From Terribium retamae (GTDB taxonomy: Bacteria; Pseudomonadota; Alphaproteobacteria; Rhizobiales; Rhizobiaceae): DNA of 64,000 nucleotides. The stretch covers positions 1-64,000 of the forward strand of contig NZ_JAKREW010000033.1 of NCBI RefSeq assembly GCF_022347545.1, read 5' to 3'. Under the pieces are notes generated by a model. It ran no database searches, was not told the origin of the DNA, and saw only the letters and a list, made by a program, of their open reading frames with translations. Position numbers and translations under genes: made by a program. Shown in pieces: positions 32,483 through 40,521 of the stretch; the stretch's first letter is position 1; the number at the start of each line of letters is the position of its first letter.

Positions 32483-33568
32483 ATGGTGACGTCGACGAAG
32501 ATCGCAGTTGCGGGCGCTGTTGCTGCCATGCTCACCGTGGAAGGAAGCGCATACGCCGACCAGCCACGGATGCTGAAAGAACTCAGCCCGGATGGTGGCA
32601 GTGCCTGTTTCGGCCGGATCTACGACGCAAGTCATCTGAAAGCCCATCCGCACCAGAAGGTGGCACGGATATTCTTCTATCACGGCCCTGACCCGGTCAG
32701 TCGGGTCAGCGAGGACCCATATGATGGCGTGGGTTCCGCTGGCTTCAACGGTTTCATGACGACAACCGTGCGGGGCGCTTCCAAGCCGGATTGGGTCGGT
32801 GGCTGGTGCAATACATTCGGAGAAGGCGAGGAAAAGGGTCCGATCCACTGCGGTATGGAATGCGACAGGACCATGTCCGAGCTCAGCCTGGATGCAAACG
32901 GACGGCTGAAAGTCGATGCCTTCGACCGCGACATCTACCTCGACGTCGGCGCGGAAGAAGAACTCGGCAAGGCGGAGTACGAACGGCAGGCGCTTGGAAC
33001 GGATGATGACGGTTTTCTGCTCGAACGAAGGCCCGTGGCGGACTGCAACGCCGAGTTCGCTCGGATCGATCCAGTCAACCCAGCGCTGGGCGATCCGTTG
33101 CGCGTGCGGTTGAAGCCAGACCAACCTTTTTGTTTTGGAAGAGACTATTCGGCTGAACATCTCGCGTCACATCCTGATCAATTGACGCAGGCAATCCGTG
33201 TGTTTCGCGGCAAGGCGGAGCTTGCTTCCTTTGCGACCAAGGGAACGATTGCCGAGTGGCCGAACGGGGCTGACCTCGTTGTCGCCATGACCTCCCGCAA
33301 GGGGGCGGCGAAGGCCACACAAACCTATTCCTGCCAAGGCGAGGCCGACCAATGGCGCTGTGTGGCGATCGCCGCCGCCAATGGAGCCTCCTGCGATCTG
33401 TCGGAGAAGGAGATCTATCTGCGTCGCGGTGCCAATGGCATGATGATGCTGGCCAATCCTAACGAGAGCCTGCCCTTAGCCAATCTTTGTCAAATCAGCG
33501 GCGAAACGAAGTCGGACGACAAGGTTTTCCGACTGGAGGCAATGCCGCAGTTGGCCTGCGCGCAGTAG
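32483..33568 (+). CDS. Secreted protein with two copies of an unknown domain
   Basis: The 361-residue product has a signal peptide cut after AYA (about residue 25). The mature protein is an internal duplication: ACFGRIYDASHLKAHPHQKV at about residue 41 recurs as FCFGRDYSAEHLASHPDQLT at about residue 216, each followed by a hydrophobic strand (ARIFFYHG / AIRVFRGK). Several cysteines (for example WCNTF, HCGMECD, YSCQG, WRCVA) are spaced for disulfides, fitting the periplasm. I recognise no named family. It sits eight bases from the convergent CDF transporter and 95 bases from the divergent DsrE-like gene. Confidence 0.75.
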   Translation: MVTSTKIAVAGAVAAMLTVEGSAYADQPRMLKELSPDGGSACFGRIYDASHLKAHPHQKVARIFFYHGPDPVSRVSEDPYDGVGSAGFNGFMTTTVRGASKPDWVGGWCNTFGEGEEKGPIHCGMECDRTMSELSLDANGRLKVDAFDRDIYLDVGAEEELGKAEYERQALGTDDDGFLLERRPVADCNAEFARIDPVNPALGDPLRVRLKPDQPFCFGRDYSAEHLASHPDQLTQAIRVFRGKAELASFATKGTIAEWPNGADLVVAMTSRKGAAKATQTYSCQGEADQWRCVAIAAANGASCDLSEKEIYLRRGANGMMMLANPNESLPLANLCQISGETKSDDKVFRLEAMPQLACAQ

Positions 33569-33575
33569 GCGGGGC

Positions 33576-34505
33576 TCAGGCGAAGGGAACGGCGACCGTC
33601 CCCTTCGGCAGTTTGGCTTCGTCATCCGGCTCGACATGGATGGTGATGCGCACCGATGGGATTTCAGCCTTCAAGGCATCCTCGATGCGATCGCAGATGA
33701 TGTGGCTCTCGCCGACCGACATATCCGCATCGACCACCATGTGAAATTCGATGAAGGTAGCGCGCCCGGCGATACGGGTCCGCAGGTCGTGGACTTCCAG
33801 CGCACCCTTGGAATTGGCCGAGATGATGTCGCGGATGCGGATGTGCTCATCCATATCGACAGCGCGGTCCATCAGCCCGCTCATTGATGAGCCGATGACG
33901 TGCCAGCCCTGCCACAGGATGTTCAACGCAACGATGACGGCAAGTGCGGGATCGAGGACGTGCCAACCGGTGAAGACAGCGCCGACCAAGCCAACGAAGA
34001 CGCCGACCGAGGTGACGACATCGGTCATGATATGCTTGCCGTCGGCGACCAAGGCGGGGGACCGTGCTGAACGACCTATGCTGATCAGGATCCAAGCCCA
34101 GACGGCGTTGAGCAAGGTCGCAAGGCCGTTGACGGCGAGACCCGTCCAAGGTTGCTCGAGGGGAGCCGGATTTTGCCAGGTGCGCCAAACCTCATTGAGG
34201 ATCAGCATGGCAGCAACGACGATCAGCACGCCTTCGAGAACGGCCGATAGATATTCCGCCTTGTGATGGCCGAAGGGGTGATCCTGGTCGGCTGGCTTGT
34301 GGCTGATGCGGATCGCCCAGAAGGCGGCGGCCGAAGCGATCACATTGACGATCGATTCCAGCGCGTCCGAGTAGAGAGCGACAGAGCCGGTGATGACCCA
34401 GGCGAGCAGCTTCAGGCCAAGAACGGCAAATGCCACCACGATCGACCAAAAAGCGAGCGTGGCGACTTTCCGTTTGGTCGCGTCCTTGGCCGTTACTGCT
34501 GTCAT
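33576..34505 (-). CDS. Cation diffusion facilitator (CDF) metal exporter
   Basis: This 309-residue inner-membrane transporter exports divalent metal against protons. It has six predicted helices, with metal-site residues in TM2 (LYSDALESIVN) and TM5 (ADGKHIMTDVVTS, the H-x3-D pair). A cytoplasmic C-terminal domain with GHEC-like histidines follows (HDLRTRIAGRATFIEFHMVVDADMSVGESHII). The metal (Zn, Fe or Mn) cannot be fixed by eye. It starts five bases after trpE(G) ends on the same strand, so it may be cotranscribed and thus fall partly under the Trp attenuator. Confidence 0.93.
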   Translation of the reverse strand: MTAVTAKDATKRKVATLAFWSIVVAFAVLGLKLLAWVITGSVALYSDALESIVNVIASAAAFWAIRISHKPADQDHPFGHHKAEYLSAVLEGVLIVVAAMLILNEVWRTWQNPAPLEQPWTGLAVNGLATLLNAVWAWILISIGRSARSPALVADGKHIMTDVVTSVGVFVGLVGAVFTGWHVLDPALAVIVALNILWQGWHVIGSSMSGLMDRAVDMDEHIRIRDIISANSKGALEVHDLRTRIAGRATFIEFHMVVDADMSVGESHIICDRIEDALKAEIPSVRITIHVEPDDEAKLPKGTVAVPFA

Positions 34506-34510
34506 TCCGC

Positions 34511-36700
34511 TCAGGCTGCCTTTTCCTTTGCCTTGCGCGGCAGATGCGCGACGACATTTTCGATCATGCGCATGCCTGCATTGTGACCGAGGGTCATGAT
34601 CGATTCGGGATGGAATTGCACCGCGGCAATCGGCTCCTTCTTGTGTTCGAAGGCCATGATGACACCATCCTCCGTCTCTGCAGTGACGACGAAGTCATCG
34701 GGCAGACGAACCGGATCGGCAAAGATCGAATGATAACGGCCGACCGTCACTTCCTTCGGCAGTCCCGAGAAGACGACGCCGGGTTTCGAGACCCGGATGC
34801 GCGACGGCTTGCCGTGCATGGGGATGGCGAGTTGCCTCAACTCGCCACCATAAGCTTCTGCAAGTGCCTGCAGGCCTAGGCAGACACCGAAGATCGGCAG
34901 TTCGCGCGCTCTCGCCTTCTTGATGGTTGCGGCGCAGTCGAAATCCTTCGGCGTGCCGGGGCCGGGCGAGAGCACCACGAGATCCGGCTTAAAGCGATCG
35001 AATACCTCTTCCGGCACTGGTGTGCGCACGGTGGACACATCTGCGCCGGTCTGGCGGAAGTAGTTCGCCAGCGTGTGGACGAAGCTGTCCTCATGGTCGA
35101 CGAGCAGGATACGGACACCCTCGCCGACACGAGCGGTTGCACGTTCGATGCCAGCGGAATTGCCGGCCTTGGCGTCGCGGATGGCAGAGAGCATGGCGGA
35201 GGCCTTCAGTTCGGTTTCTGCTTCTTCTTCCTCGGGAACGGAATCGAAGAGCAACGTGGCGCCGGCGCGCACTTCGGCGATGCCGTCCTTGATGCGAATG
35301 GTGCGCAGCGTCAAGCCGGTGTTCATGTCGCCGTTGAAATGCACCATGCCGATGGCACCGCCATACCAGGCGCGCGGGCTCTTCTCATTCTGCTCGATGA
35401 AGCGCATCGCCCAGAGTTTCGGTGCACCGGTGACGGTCACCGCCCAGGCGTGAGACAGGAAGGCGTCGAAAGCGTCCATGCCCTCGCGCAGGCGGCCTTC
35501 AATATGATCGACGGTGTGGATAAGGCGCGAATACATCTCGATCTGGCGACGGCCAATGACACGCACCGAGCCCGGCTCGCAAACCCTGGACTTGTCGTTG
35601 CGGTCGACATCCGAACACATGGTGAGTTCGGATTCATCCTTCTTGGAGTTGAGCAGCTTGAGGATCTGCTCGGAGTCCGAGATGGCGTCGTCGCCGCGTT
35701 TGATGGTGCCGGAAATCGGGCAGGTCTCGACACGGCGGCCATTGACGCGCACGAACATCTCCGGCGAGGCACCGATCAGATATTCGCCCTCACCGAGATT
35801 GATGAAGAAGGAATAGGGGGAGGGGTTGATCGTCTTGAGACGGCGCGAGATTTCCGAAGGCGCGGTTTCGCAGCGTTCGTAGAACATCTGGCCAGGCACG
35901 ACCTCGAACAGGTCGCCGCGCTTGAAGCTGTCCATCGCCCGGCGCACCAGCTTGGCGTATTCGCCCGGTTCGTGGTCGCCGCGTGGCGGAATACGATCGG
36001 CTGGTTTGAAAGGTTCCGCGACCGGTTCCCGTGGCAGGCCCTCGGTGGAAAACCCGTCGCCGGCATAGTCGTAACGATCGGTCCAGGCCTTGGCTGAATA
36101 GTGGTCGACGACGAGAATCTCATCGGGCAGGAACAGCACGAGATCGCGCTGGCTTTCCTTGCGCTCCAGCTTCAGCTCGACTGGGTCGAACTGGAAGGCA
36201 AGGTCATAGCCGAAAGCGCCATAGAGGCCGAGATTACTGTCTTCGGGGCTCTTGAACAGGCCGGTGATGGCGCGCAACACGGTGAAGACCGAGGGCATCC
36301 GGCTGCGTTCTTCTTCGGTGAATATCCGGCCGGGTTTGGCAACTTCCAGCCTGGTCAGCGCCTTGGTGCTCTCGGTGATCGCGATTTCCGAAAGGTTCGC
36401 CAATACCTTGTTGATCGTCGGCAGAAGCGCTTCGCCACGAGCGTTCAGCGCTTCGATCTTCATGGCGCGGCCGCGCGAGGAGATGACGAGCGGGGGATCG
36501 ATGATGGCGGTGTCCCAGCGCGTGTAGCGGCCAGGATATTCATAGTTGGAAGAGAAGACCGCGCCGCGCCGCGAGTTCAGCCCGTCAAGGTAGGATTCGA
36601 TCGCGCCCTGATAGGGTGTGTCATGCCGCTGTCGCGTGATCGCGATGCCGCCGGCGGTCACGAACCGCTCCGCGCCGTTTTCCAGGATTTCCACCGTCAT
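34511..36700 (-). CDS. trpE(G): Fused anthranilate synthase TrpE(G)
   Basis: This single 729-residue chain joins both anthranilate synthase subunits, a fusion typical of rhizobia. The TrpE part (residues ~1-500) makes anthranilate from chorismate and has PSPYSFFINLGEGEYLIGASPEMFV and DRNDKSRVC. The TrpG glutaminase part (~525-729) begins LLVDHEDSFVHTLANYF, with catalytic Cys in FGVCLGLQAL and His/Glu in VQFHPESI. I choose the ATG at 36700, which has GGGAG six bases upstream; a second ATG two codons earlier touches that site. A Trp leader and attenuator lie immediately upstream. Confidence 0.97.
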   Translation of the reverse strand: MTVEILENGAERFVTAGGIAITRQRHDTPYQGAIESYLDGLNSRRGAVFSSNYEYPGRYTRWDTAIIDPPLVISSRGRAMKIEALNARGEALLPTINKVLANLSEIAITESTKALTRLEVAKPGRIFTEEERSRMPSVFTVLRAITGLFKSPEDSNLGLYGAFGYDLAFQFDPVELKLERKESQRDLVLFLPDEILVVDHYSAKAWTDRYDYAGDGFSTEGLPREPVAEPFKPADRIPPRGDHEPGEYAKLVRRAMDSFKRGDLFEVVPGQMFYERCETAPSEISRRLKTINPSPYSFFINLGEGEYLIGASPEMFVRVNGRRVETCPISGTIKRGDDAISDSEQILKLLNSKKDESELTMCSDVDRNDKSRVCEPGSVRVIGRRQIEMYSRLIHTVDHIEGRLREGMDAFDAFLSHAWAVTVTGAPKLWAMRFIEQNEKSPRAWYGGAIGMVHFNGDMNTGLTLRTIRIKDGIAEVRAGATLLFDSVPEEEEAETELKASAMLSAIRDAKAGNSAGIERATARVGEGVRILLVDHEDSFVHTLANYFRQTGADVSTVRTPVPEEVFDRFKPDLVVLSPGPGTPKDFDCAATIKKARARELPIFGVCLGLQALAEAYGGELRQLAIPMHGKPSRIRVSKPGVVFSGLPKEVTVGRYHSIFADPVRLPDDFVVTAETEDGVIMAFEHKKEPIAAVQFHPESIMTLGHNAGMRMIENVVAHLPRKAKEKAA

Positions 36701-36746
36701 TGCCATCTCCCTGTTCCGCCGCGGTGAGGTCTGGAGGCATTTCTGG

Positions 36747-36779
36747 AAAACAAAAGGCCGCCGGACTTCTCCTGCGGCC
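36747..36779 (-). terminator. trp attenuator: terminator hairpin (3:4)
   Basis: On the trp strand, GGCCGC (36779-36774) pairs with GCGGCC (36761-36756), extended by GGA/UCC inside after one A-G mismatch. The tract UUUUGUUUU (36755-36747) follows directly. This is a textbook Rho-independent terminator placed between trpL and trpE(G). Confidence 0.85.
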
Positions 36780-36817
36780 ACTCTGGTCTTTCACGCACAC
36801 GCGTTCCGACAGGCCGC
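36774..36817 (-). promoter_or_regulatory. trp attenuator: antiterminator pairing (2:3)
   Basis: The segment GCGGCC at 36817-36812, directly after the trpL stop codon, can pair perfectly with GGCCGC at 36779-36774. The latter is also the 5' arm of the terminator. Ribosome stalling at the three Trp codons would favour this pairing and so let transcription enter trpE(G). Confidence 0.75.
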
Positions 36818-36819
36818 TC

Positions 36820-36864
36820 TTAGCTGGCCCACCACCAAACGGTCTTGATCGAAAGCATGTTCAT
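36820..36864 (-). CDS. trpL: trp leader peptide TrpL (14 aa)
   Basis: The short ORF encodes MNMLSIKTVWWWAS, with three consecutive tryptophan codons (residues 10-12). It has an AAGGA ribosome binding site about eight bases before the ATG (36864). It precedes the terminator/antiterminator of the fused trpE(G) gene. The length and WWW motif match leaders known from Sinorhizobium. There, starvation for Trp stalls the ribosome and prevents termination; the freed leader RNA and peptide also have reported trans roles. Confidence 0.93.
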   Translation of the reverse strand: MNMLSIKTVWWWAS

Positions 36865-36929
36865 GGCGATTTCCTTAGCTGCGAATGGGGGCTCATGCAA
36901 CCGGATTTGCGCGCGGCCTTCACGCCACA

Positions 36930-37880
36930 TCAAGAGGAGTGGACGAACTCTTCGTTGAAGATCGCCGCGGCCTGGAGGTTGCGCGCCAAAAGCGCGCTGC
37001 GTGCTGCGTTGACCATTCCGGGCGGTCCGCACAGATAGGCCTCGGTTCTGTTGTCGAGCGGGATCGTACGGATCTCTCCCAGCGCCGCGATTGGGTTGCC
37101 GACGAAACCCCTCCACGCTTCGCTGGCCTTGTCGGCAGCGAGTATCAGCTCCAGAGGCAGCGTTTTGGCGAGCGTGCGCAGGGCCTCCAACGCATAAGCG
37201 TCTTCGGCGTCGGCAAAACCGGCAATCACGGCCAGCGGCGGCGTGGTTGCAGGGTCGATGCTTGACAGCATCGATACGATCGGTGCCAGGCCGGTGCCAC
37301 CGGCGACGAACAGTTTGGGCCGCGCGGTCGAGCGCAGGTAGAAGACACCGAAAGGACCGCGCACCGTGAAGGCGTCCTCGGGCTTGGCCCGCTCATTGAG
37401 ATAGGTGGACATGGCGCCGCCCGGCAGGTCACGCACATGCAGCACCTGCTCCTTGCCGGAGGGCGGGTTGGCCATCGAAAAGCGGCGCGGACTGGCCATG
37501 CCGGGAAAAAGCACCTCGACATATTGGCCGGGCAGGAAGGGCAGGGGGAACTGCAACCTGTAGCGGATTTCCCAGACCGAACGGGATGCGCGGGAAAACG
37601 CATTGATCTTGGCGCGCCGCAGGGAAGGGGGCATCACGTCGGGGCGCTGATAGGGCAGGTTCAAAGCCATGCCAGGTTGTGCCGGGGTAATGCACAAAAG
37701 CACTTCGTTGCCATCTGCATCGCGCGCCATGCATGTGCGGCAGGTGCCTTCGCGGCAATTGCTGGCCAGCGTATTGCCGGCCTTCTCCGCCGAGCCTAGG
37801 ATCGACTCGCCATTGATCGGCGGGAAGTCCATGGCCTCGCCATCGGAAAAGGTGATGCGGATATTATCTGGGCTCTCCAT
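36930..37880 (-). CDS. Ferredoxin-NAD(P)H oxidoreductase of oxygenase-reductase type (2Fe-2S/FAD)
   Basis: The 316-residue product has an N-terminal plant-type 2Fe-2S ferredoxin domain (CREGTCRTC at ~42-50, fourth Cys in EVLLC). An FAD domain (RRFSMANPPSG) and an NAD(P)H domain (VAGGTGLAPIVSML, final CGPPGMV) follow. That is the order of BenC/AntC-like reductases, which feed electrons to Rieske or diiron oxygenases. No oxygenase subunit is encoded in the window, so its partner is unknown. It is the last gene of the leftward cluster A operon, overlapping the PNPOx-like gene by one base. The trp promoter probably lies in or just after its 3' end. Confidence 0.9.
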   Translation of the reverse strand: MESPDNIRITFSDGEAMDFPPINGESILGSAEKAGNTLASNCREGTCRTCMARDADGNEVLLCITPAQPGMALNLPYQRPDVMPPSLRRAKINAFSRASRSVWEIRYRLQFPLPFLPGQYVEVLFPGMASPRRFSMANPPSGKEQVLHVRDLPGGAMSTYLNERAKPEDAFTVRGPFGVFYLRSTARPKLFVAGGTGLAPIVSMLSSIDPATTPPLAVIAGFADAEDAYALEALRTLAKTLPLELILAADKASEAWRGFVGNPIAALGEIRTIPLDNRTEAYLCGPPGMVNAARSALLARNLQAAAIFNEEFVHSS

Positions 37881-38431
37881 CAGAAATCGTCGGACACGTA
37901 GCCGGTGGAAAGCCCGTCAATGCTGACAACGTTGTTGGCGAGACGATAGGCTTCGATCTGGTCCTCGCTCTGGGCCCCGGCCCATTTCACCAGTTCGTCG
38001 CGCTCCTGCATTTCGCCGACGAGGGGGATGCTCCAGCCGCAGGAGGTCGCCACGCTCTCGACATTGAGACGGAAAAGTTGGCGCACGCCAGGCAGGTCGG
38101 GGAACGGCGCGCGCAGAGCTGGCCACTCGGGATGATCGGGCCGGATCAGTTCGGCCCTGCCATAGAGGCGCAAGGTCATAGCCTTGCCGGAAAAGGCGCA
38201 GAACATCATGGTCATGCGTCCGTTCTCGGTGACATGAGCGGCGGTCTCGTTGCCCGAGCCGGTCAGATCGAGATAGGTCACGGTGCGCTCATCCAGTACG
38301 CGCAGCGTGTCGAGCCCCTTCGGCGACAGGTTCACACGGCCGTCATGCGGCGCCGTCGCGACAAAGAACAGTTTCTGCGCCTCGATGAAGGCACGCATCT
38401 CGTCGGGGATCGTGCGCCAACCCAGTCCCAT
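37880..38431 (-). CDS. Pyridoxamine 5'-phosphate oxidase-like flavoprotein
   Basis: This 183-residue protein has the FMN-binding split barrel of the PNPOx superfamily (AQKLFFVATAPHDGRVNLSPKGLDTLRVLDERTVTYLDLTGSGNETAAHV). It lacks the C-terminal dimerisation domain of true PdxH, so vitamin B6 synthesis is unlikely. Members bind FMN, F420 or heme. GGAGAG precedes the ATG. It lies between an aminotransferase gene (10 bases upstream) and the 2Fe-2S reductase gene (1-base overlap). Together the flavoprotein and the reductase could make a small redox pair, a possibility worth noting since no oxygenase is present. Confidence 0.85.
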   Translation of the reverse strand: MGLGWRTIPDEMRAFIEAQKLFFVATAPHDGRVNLSPKGLDTLRVLDERTVTYLDLTGSGNETAAHVTENGRMTMMFCAFSGKAMTLRLYGRAELIRPDHPEWPALRAPFPDLPGVRQLFRLNVESVATSCGWSIPLVGEMQERDELVKWAGAQSEDQIEAYRLANNVVSIDGLSTGYVSDDF

Positions 38432-38441
38432 GGCTCTCTCC

Positions 38442-39758
38442 TCACCACATCATGAAGGAAGCGACATCCGCATCCGAGACCTTGCCGGCCATGACGTCGG
38501 CGATCGCCTGGTCGACGATGGCGACGCCCTCAGCGGCGTCGTCCGCGGTCAGCGTCAGCGGCGGCATGAATTCAAGCACGTTGGCCTTCAGCCCGACATA
38601 GGTGAGTGCCGCGCCCAATTCGTAACAGCGGTAGATGATCTTGGCCGTGGTGGTCGCGGGCACGGGTTCGCGCGTGTCGCGGTTCACGACCAGGTCGACA
38701 CCGACAGCGAGGCCCCTGCCACGCACTTCGCCGATGATCTCGTGCCGGCCGGCCAGCGCGCGCAGACCTTCAGCGAACAGCGTGCCGATGCGGGCAGAGC
38801 GTCCTGGCAGGCGCTCGTCTTCGATCGCCTTAAGCACCGCGCCGCCGGCCGCCGTCGCAACCGGGTTGCCGGCGGTCGTCAGCAAGGCGAAGGCTGCCGC
38901 ATGATCCATGATCTCTTTCGGACCGACCACGGCCGACAAAGGAAGGCCGCCACCCAGCGCTTTACCGAACACGACCATGTCGGGTGTCAGCCCCTCGTGC
39001 TCGAAACAATGCATGAGACCGCTGCGCGCCAGACCGACCTTCACCTCGTCAACGACGATCTTGATACCGTGCCGGCGGCAGCGTTCCTGCAACGCCTTCA
39101 AGAATCCTGGCGGCGGCACGATCAAGCCACCGTCGGACATCATCGGCTCGATGAAGACGGCCGCGACCTGGTGAGGCGGGCACGTGGTCTCGAACTGGTA
39201 GTCGAGCATGGACAGCACGGCCTCGGCGCTGAAGCGCGGCCGGTAAGGGTCGGGATAAGGGAGCAGCAGGACGCCTGGCCTCGGAAGCGTATGCGTCATC
39301 GCGGTGTGGCCGCTGATGCCCATCGAACCGGAGAGATTGCCGTGGTAAGAGCCGATGAAGGAGATGAACCGCGGTCTGCCTGTTGCGGCCGCCAGCACGC
39401 GCAAGGCGCAGTCGTTCGCGTCGGACCCGGAATGACCGAACCAGACCCGGCGCTCGCCTTCCCCAGGCGTCACCGCCAGCAGTTTTTCCGCCAGCGAAAC
39501 GGCCGGTTCATTCGGGTAGAGCAGCAGGCTGGCGCCTGCCATGTTGCGTATAGACTTCTCTACCGCCTCGACGATGGCCGGATGACCATAGCCTAGCAGG
39601 GCGGGGCCTGCGGAGCCGGACAGGTCGAGCACCGCGCGGCCGCCTTCCTCGATCAGCCTGTTGCCGCGACCACCAACCAGCGAAAGCGGCGAGAAGCGCA
39701 ACCGTCCGATCTCGGCGATTGCCCGTGCATCGCGCTGGCGCAGCCCCACATGGCTCAT
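38442..39758 (-). CDS. Class III PLP aminotransferase
   Basis: The 438-residue enzyme is of the omega-amino acid / class III aminotransferase family. A glycine-rich PLP loop (HSGSDANDCALRVLAAATG), the KIVVDEVKVGLARSG aspartate that binds the pyridine nitrogen, and the lysine of FGKALGGGLPLSAVVG that forms the Schiff base are all present. Class III members act on omega-amines, 2,2-dialkylglycines or beta-amino acids. I choose the ATG at 39758 (AGGAA upstream), overlapping the N-formylglutamate amidohydrolase gene by four bases. Part of the leftward cluster A operon. Confidence 0.92.
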   Translation of the reverse strand: MSHVGLRQRDARAIAEIGRLRFSPLSLVGGRGNRLIEEGGRAVLDLSGSAGPALLGYGHPAIVEAVEKSIRNMAGASLLLYPNEPAVSLAEKLLAVTPGEGERRVWFGHSGSDANDCALRVLAAATGRPRFISFIGSYHGNLSGSMGISGHTAMTHTLPRPGVLLLPYPDPYRPRFSAEAVLSMLDYQFETTCPPHQVAAVFIEPMMSDGGLIVPPPGFLKALQERCRRHGIKIVVDEVKVGLARSGLMHCFEHEGLTPDMVVFGKALGGGLPLSAVVGPKEIMDHAAAFALLTTAGNPVATAAGGAVLKAIEDERLPGRSARIGTLFAEGLRALAGRHEIIGEVRGRGLAVGVDLVVNRDTREPVPATTTAKIIYRCYELGAALTYVGLKANVLEFMPPLTLTADDAAEGVAIVDQAIADVMAGKVSDADVASFMMW

Positions 39759-40519
39759 CTTTGAGCTTCCTGAATGCGTGTGAGCGCTGCGGCCATCCTT
39801 CCGGCCCATTCCTCGATGCCGGCTTCGTCGGCCAGCAGATCCTGCCGGATCTCCACCAGCGCCGCCTCGATGCCGCGCCGATCGCCATGGACCGGAACAG
39901 CATAGTCGGCATCTTCGCTAATAACGTAGGGGACATTGGGCGCCACGTTGAGCGATGGGTCGAGACGCAGCCCGTCGATGATGGCTTCGCCCAACGTAAC
40001 GGCCCGGTCATAAAGCACGCCCGCATGCCATGGGCGTGTTTTGCCGAGAAAGATCGGCGTAAAGGAGTGGATCGTGACGATAAGCGTCGGCCGCCCGGCA
40101 GCTTGGCGGATATCGAGATGGCGTGCGACTTCGTCGTGAAACGGCGTGAACATGATCGCTGCCCGTCGCATCCGCTCAGCTTCGTCCACACCGATATTGC
40201 CGGGAATGTCGGTGTCTTCAGAGCGCACGGGAATGCTGCCCTCCGAGCCCAGCGGCCGGTTGAGGTCAATGAGCAGACGCGAGTAGTTGCTGAGGAAAGC
40301 GGGCGCGTTCAGCCGCTCCGACAAACGTCGCGTCACTTCTGCCGCGCCGATATCCCAGGCGATGTGGCGCTGCAGATGTGGCGCTTCCAGGCCCAGCCCA
40401 TGGTAGCGGGCGGGCATGTGGTTGGAAGCGTGTTCGCACAGAAGCACGATACCGGAACGGCCGTCCTCATTGAGCACCTCGACGGCCTGAGGCCAGTCGT
40501 GTTCAGGTTCGGCATCCAT
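39755..40519 (-). CDS. N-formylglutamate amidohydrolase-family enzyme
   Basis: This 254-residue zinc hydrolase belongs to the N-formylglutamate deformylase family (HutG type 2). Typical segments are LLCEHASNHMPARYHGLGL (metal-binding Glu/His), LLIDLNRPLG, and IVTIHSFTPIF with the second His. No other histidine-utilisation gene is nearby, so the substrate is probably another N-formyl or N-acyl/gamma-amide compound. It overlaps its neighbour downstream by four bases and follows the glutamine-synthetase-like gene by two. The tight packing argues for one pathway. Confidence 0.9.
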   Translation of the reverse strand: MDAEPEHDWPQAVEVLNEDGRSGIVLLCEHASNHMPARYHGLGLEAPHLQRHIAWDIGAAEVTRRLSERLNAPAFLSNYSRLLIDLNRPLGSEGSIPVRSEDTDIPGNIGVDEAERMRRAAIMFTPFHDEVARHLDIRQAAGRPTLIVTIHSFTPIFLGKTRPWHAGVLYDRAVTLGEAIIDGLRLDPSLNVAPNVPYVISEDADYAVPVHGDRRGIEAALVEIRQDLLADEAGIEEWAGRMAAALTRIQEAQR

Positions 40520-40521
40520 AT

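Noticed and set aside
36865..37116. Longer version of the trpL frame (98 codons)
   Set aside because: It overlaps the 2Fe-2S reductase gene in another frame; only the last 14 codons have a ribosome binding site and the leader design.
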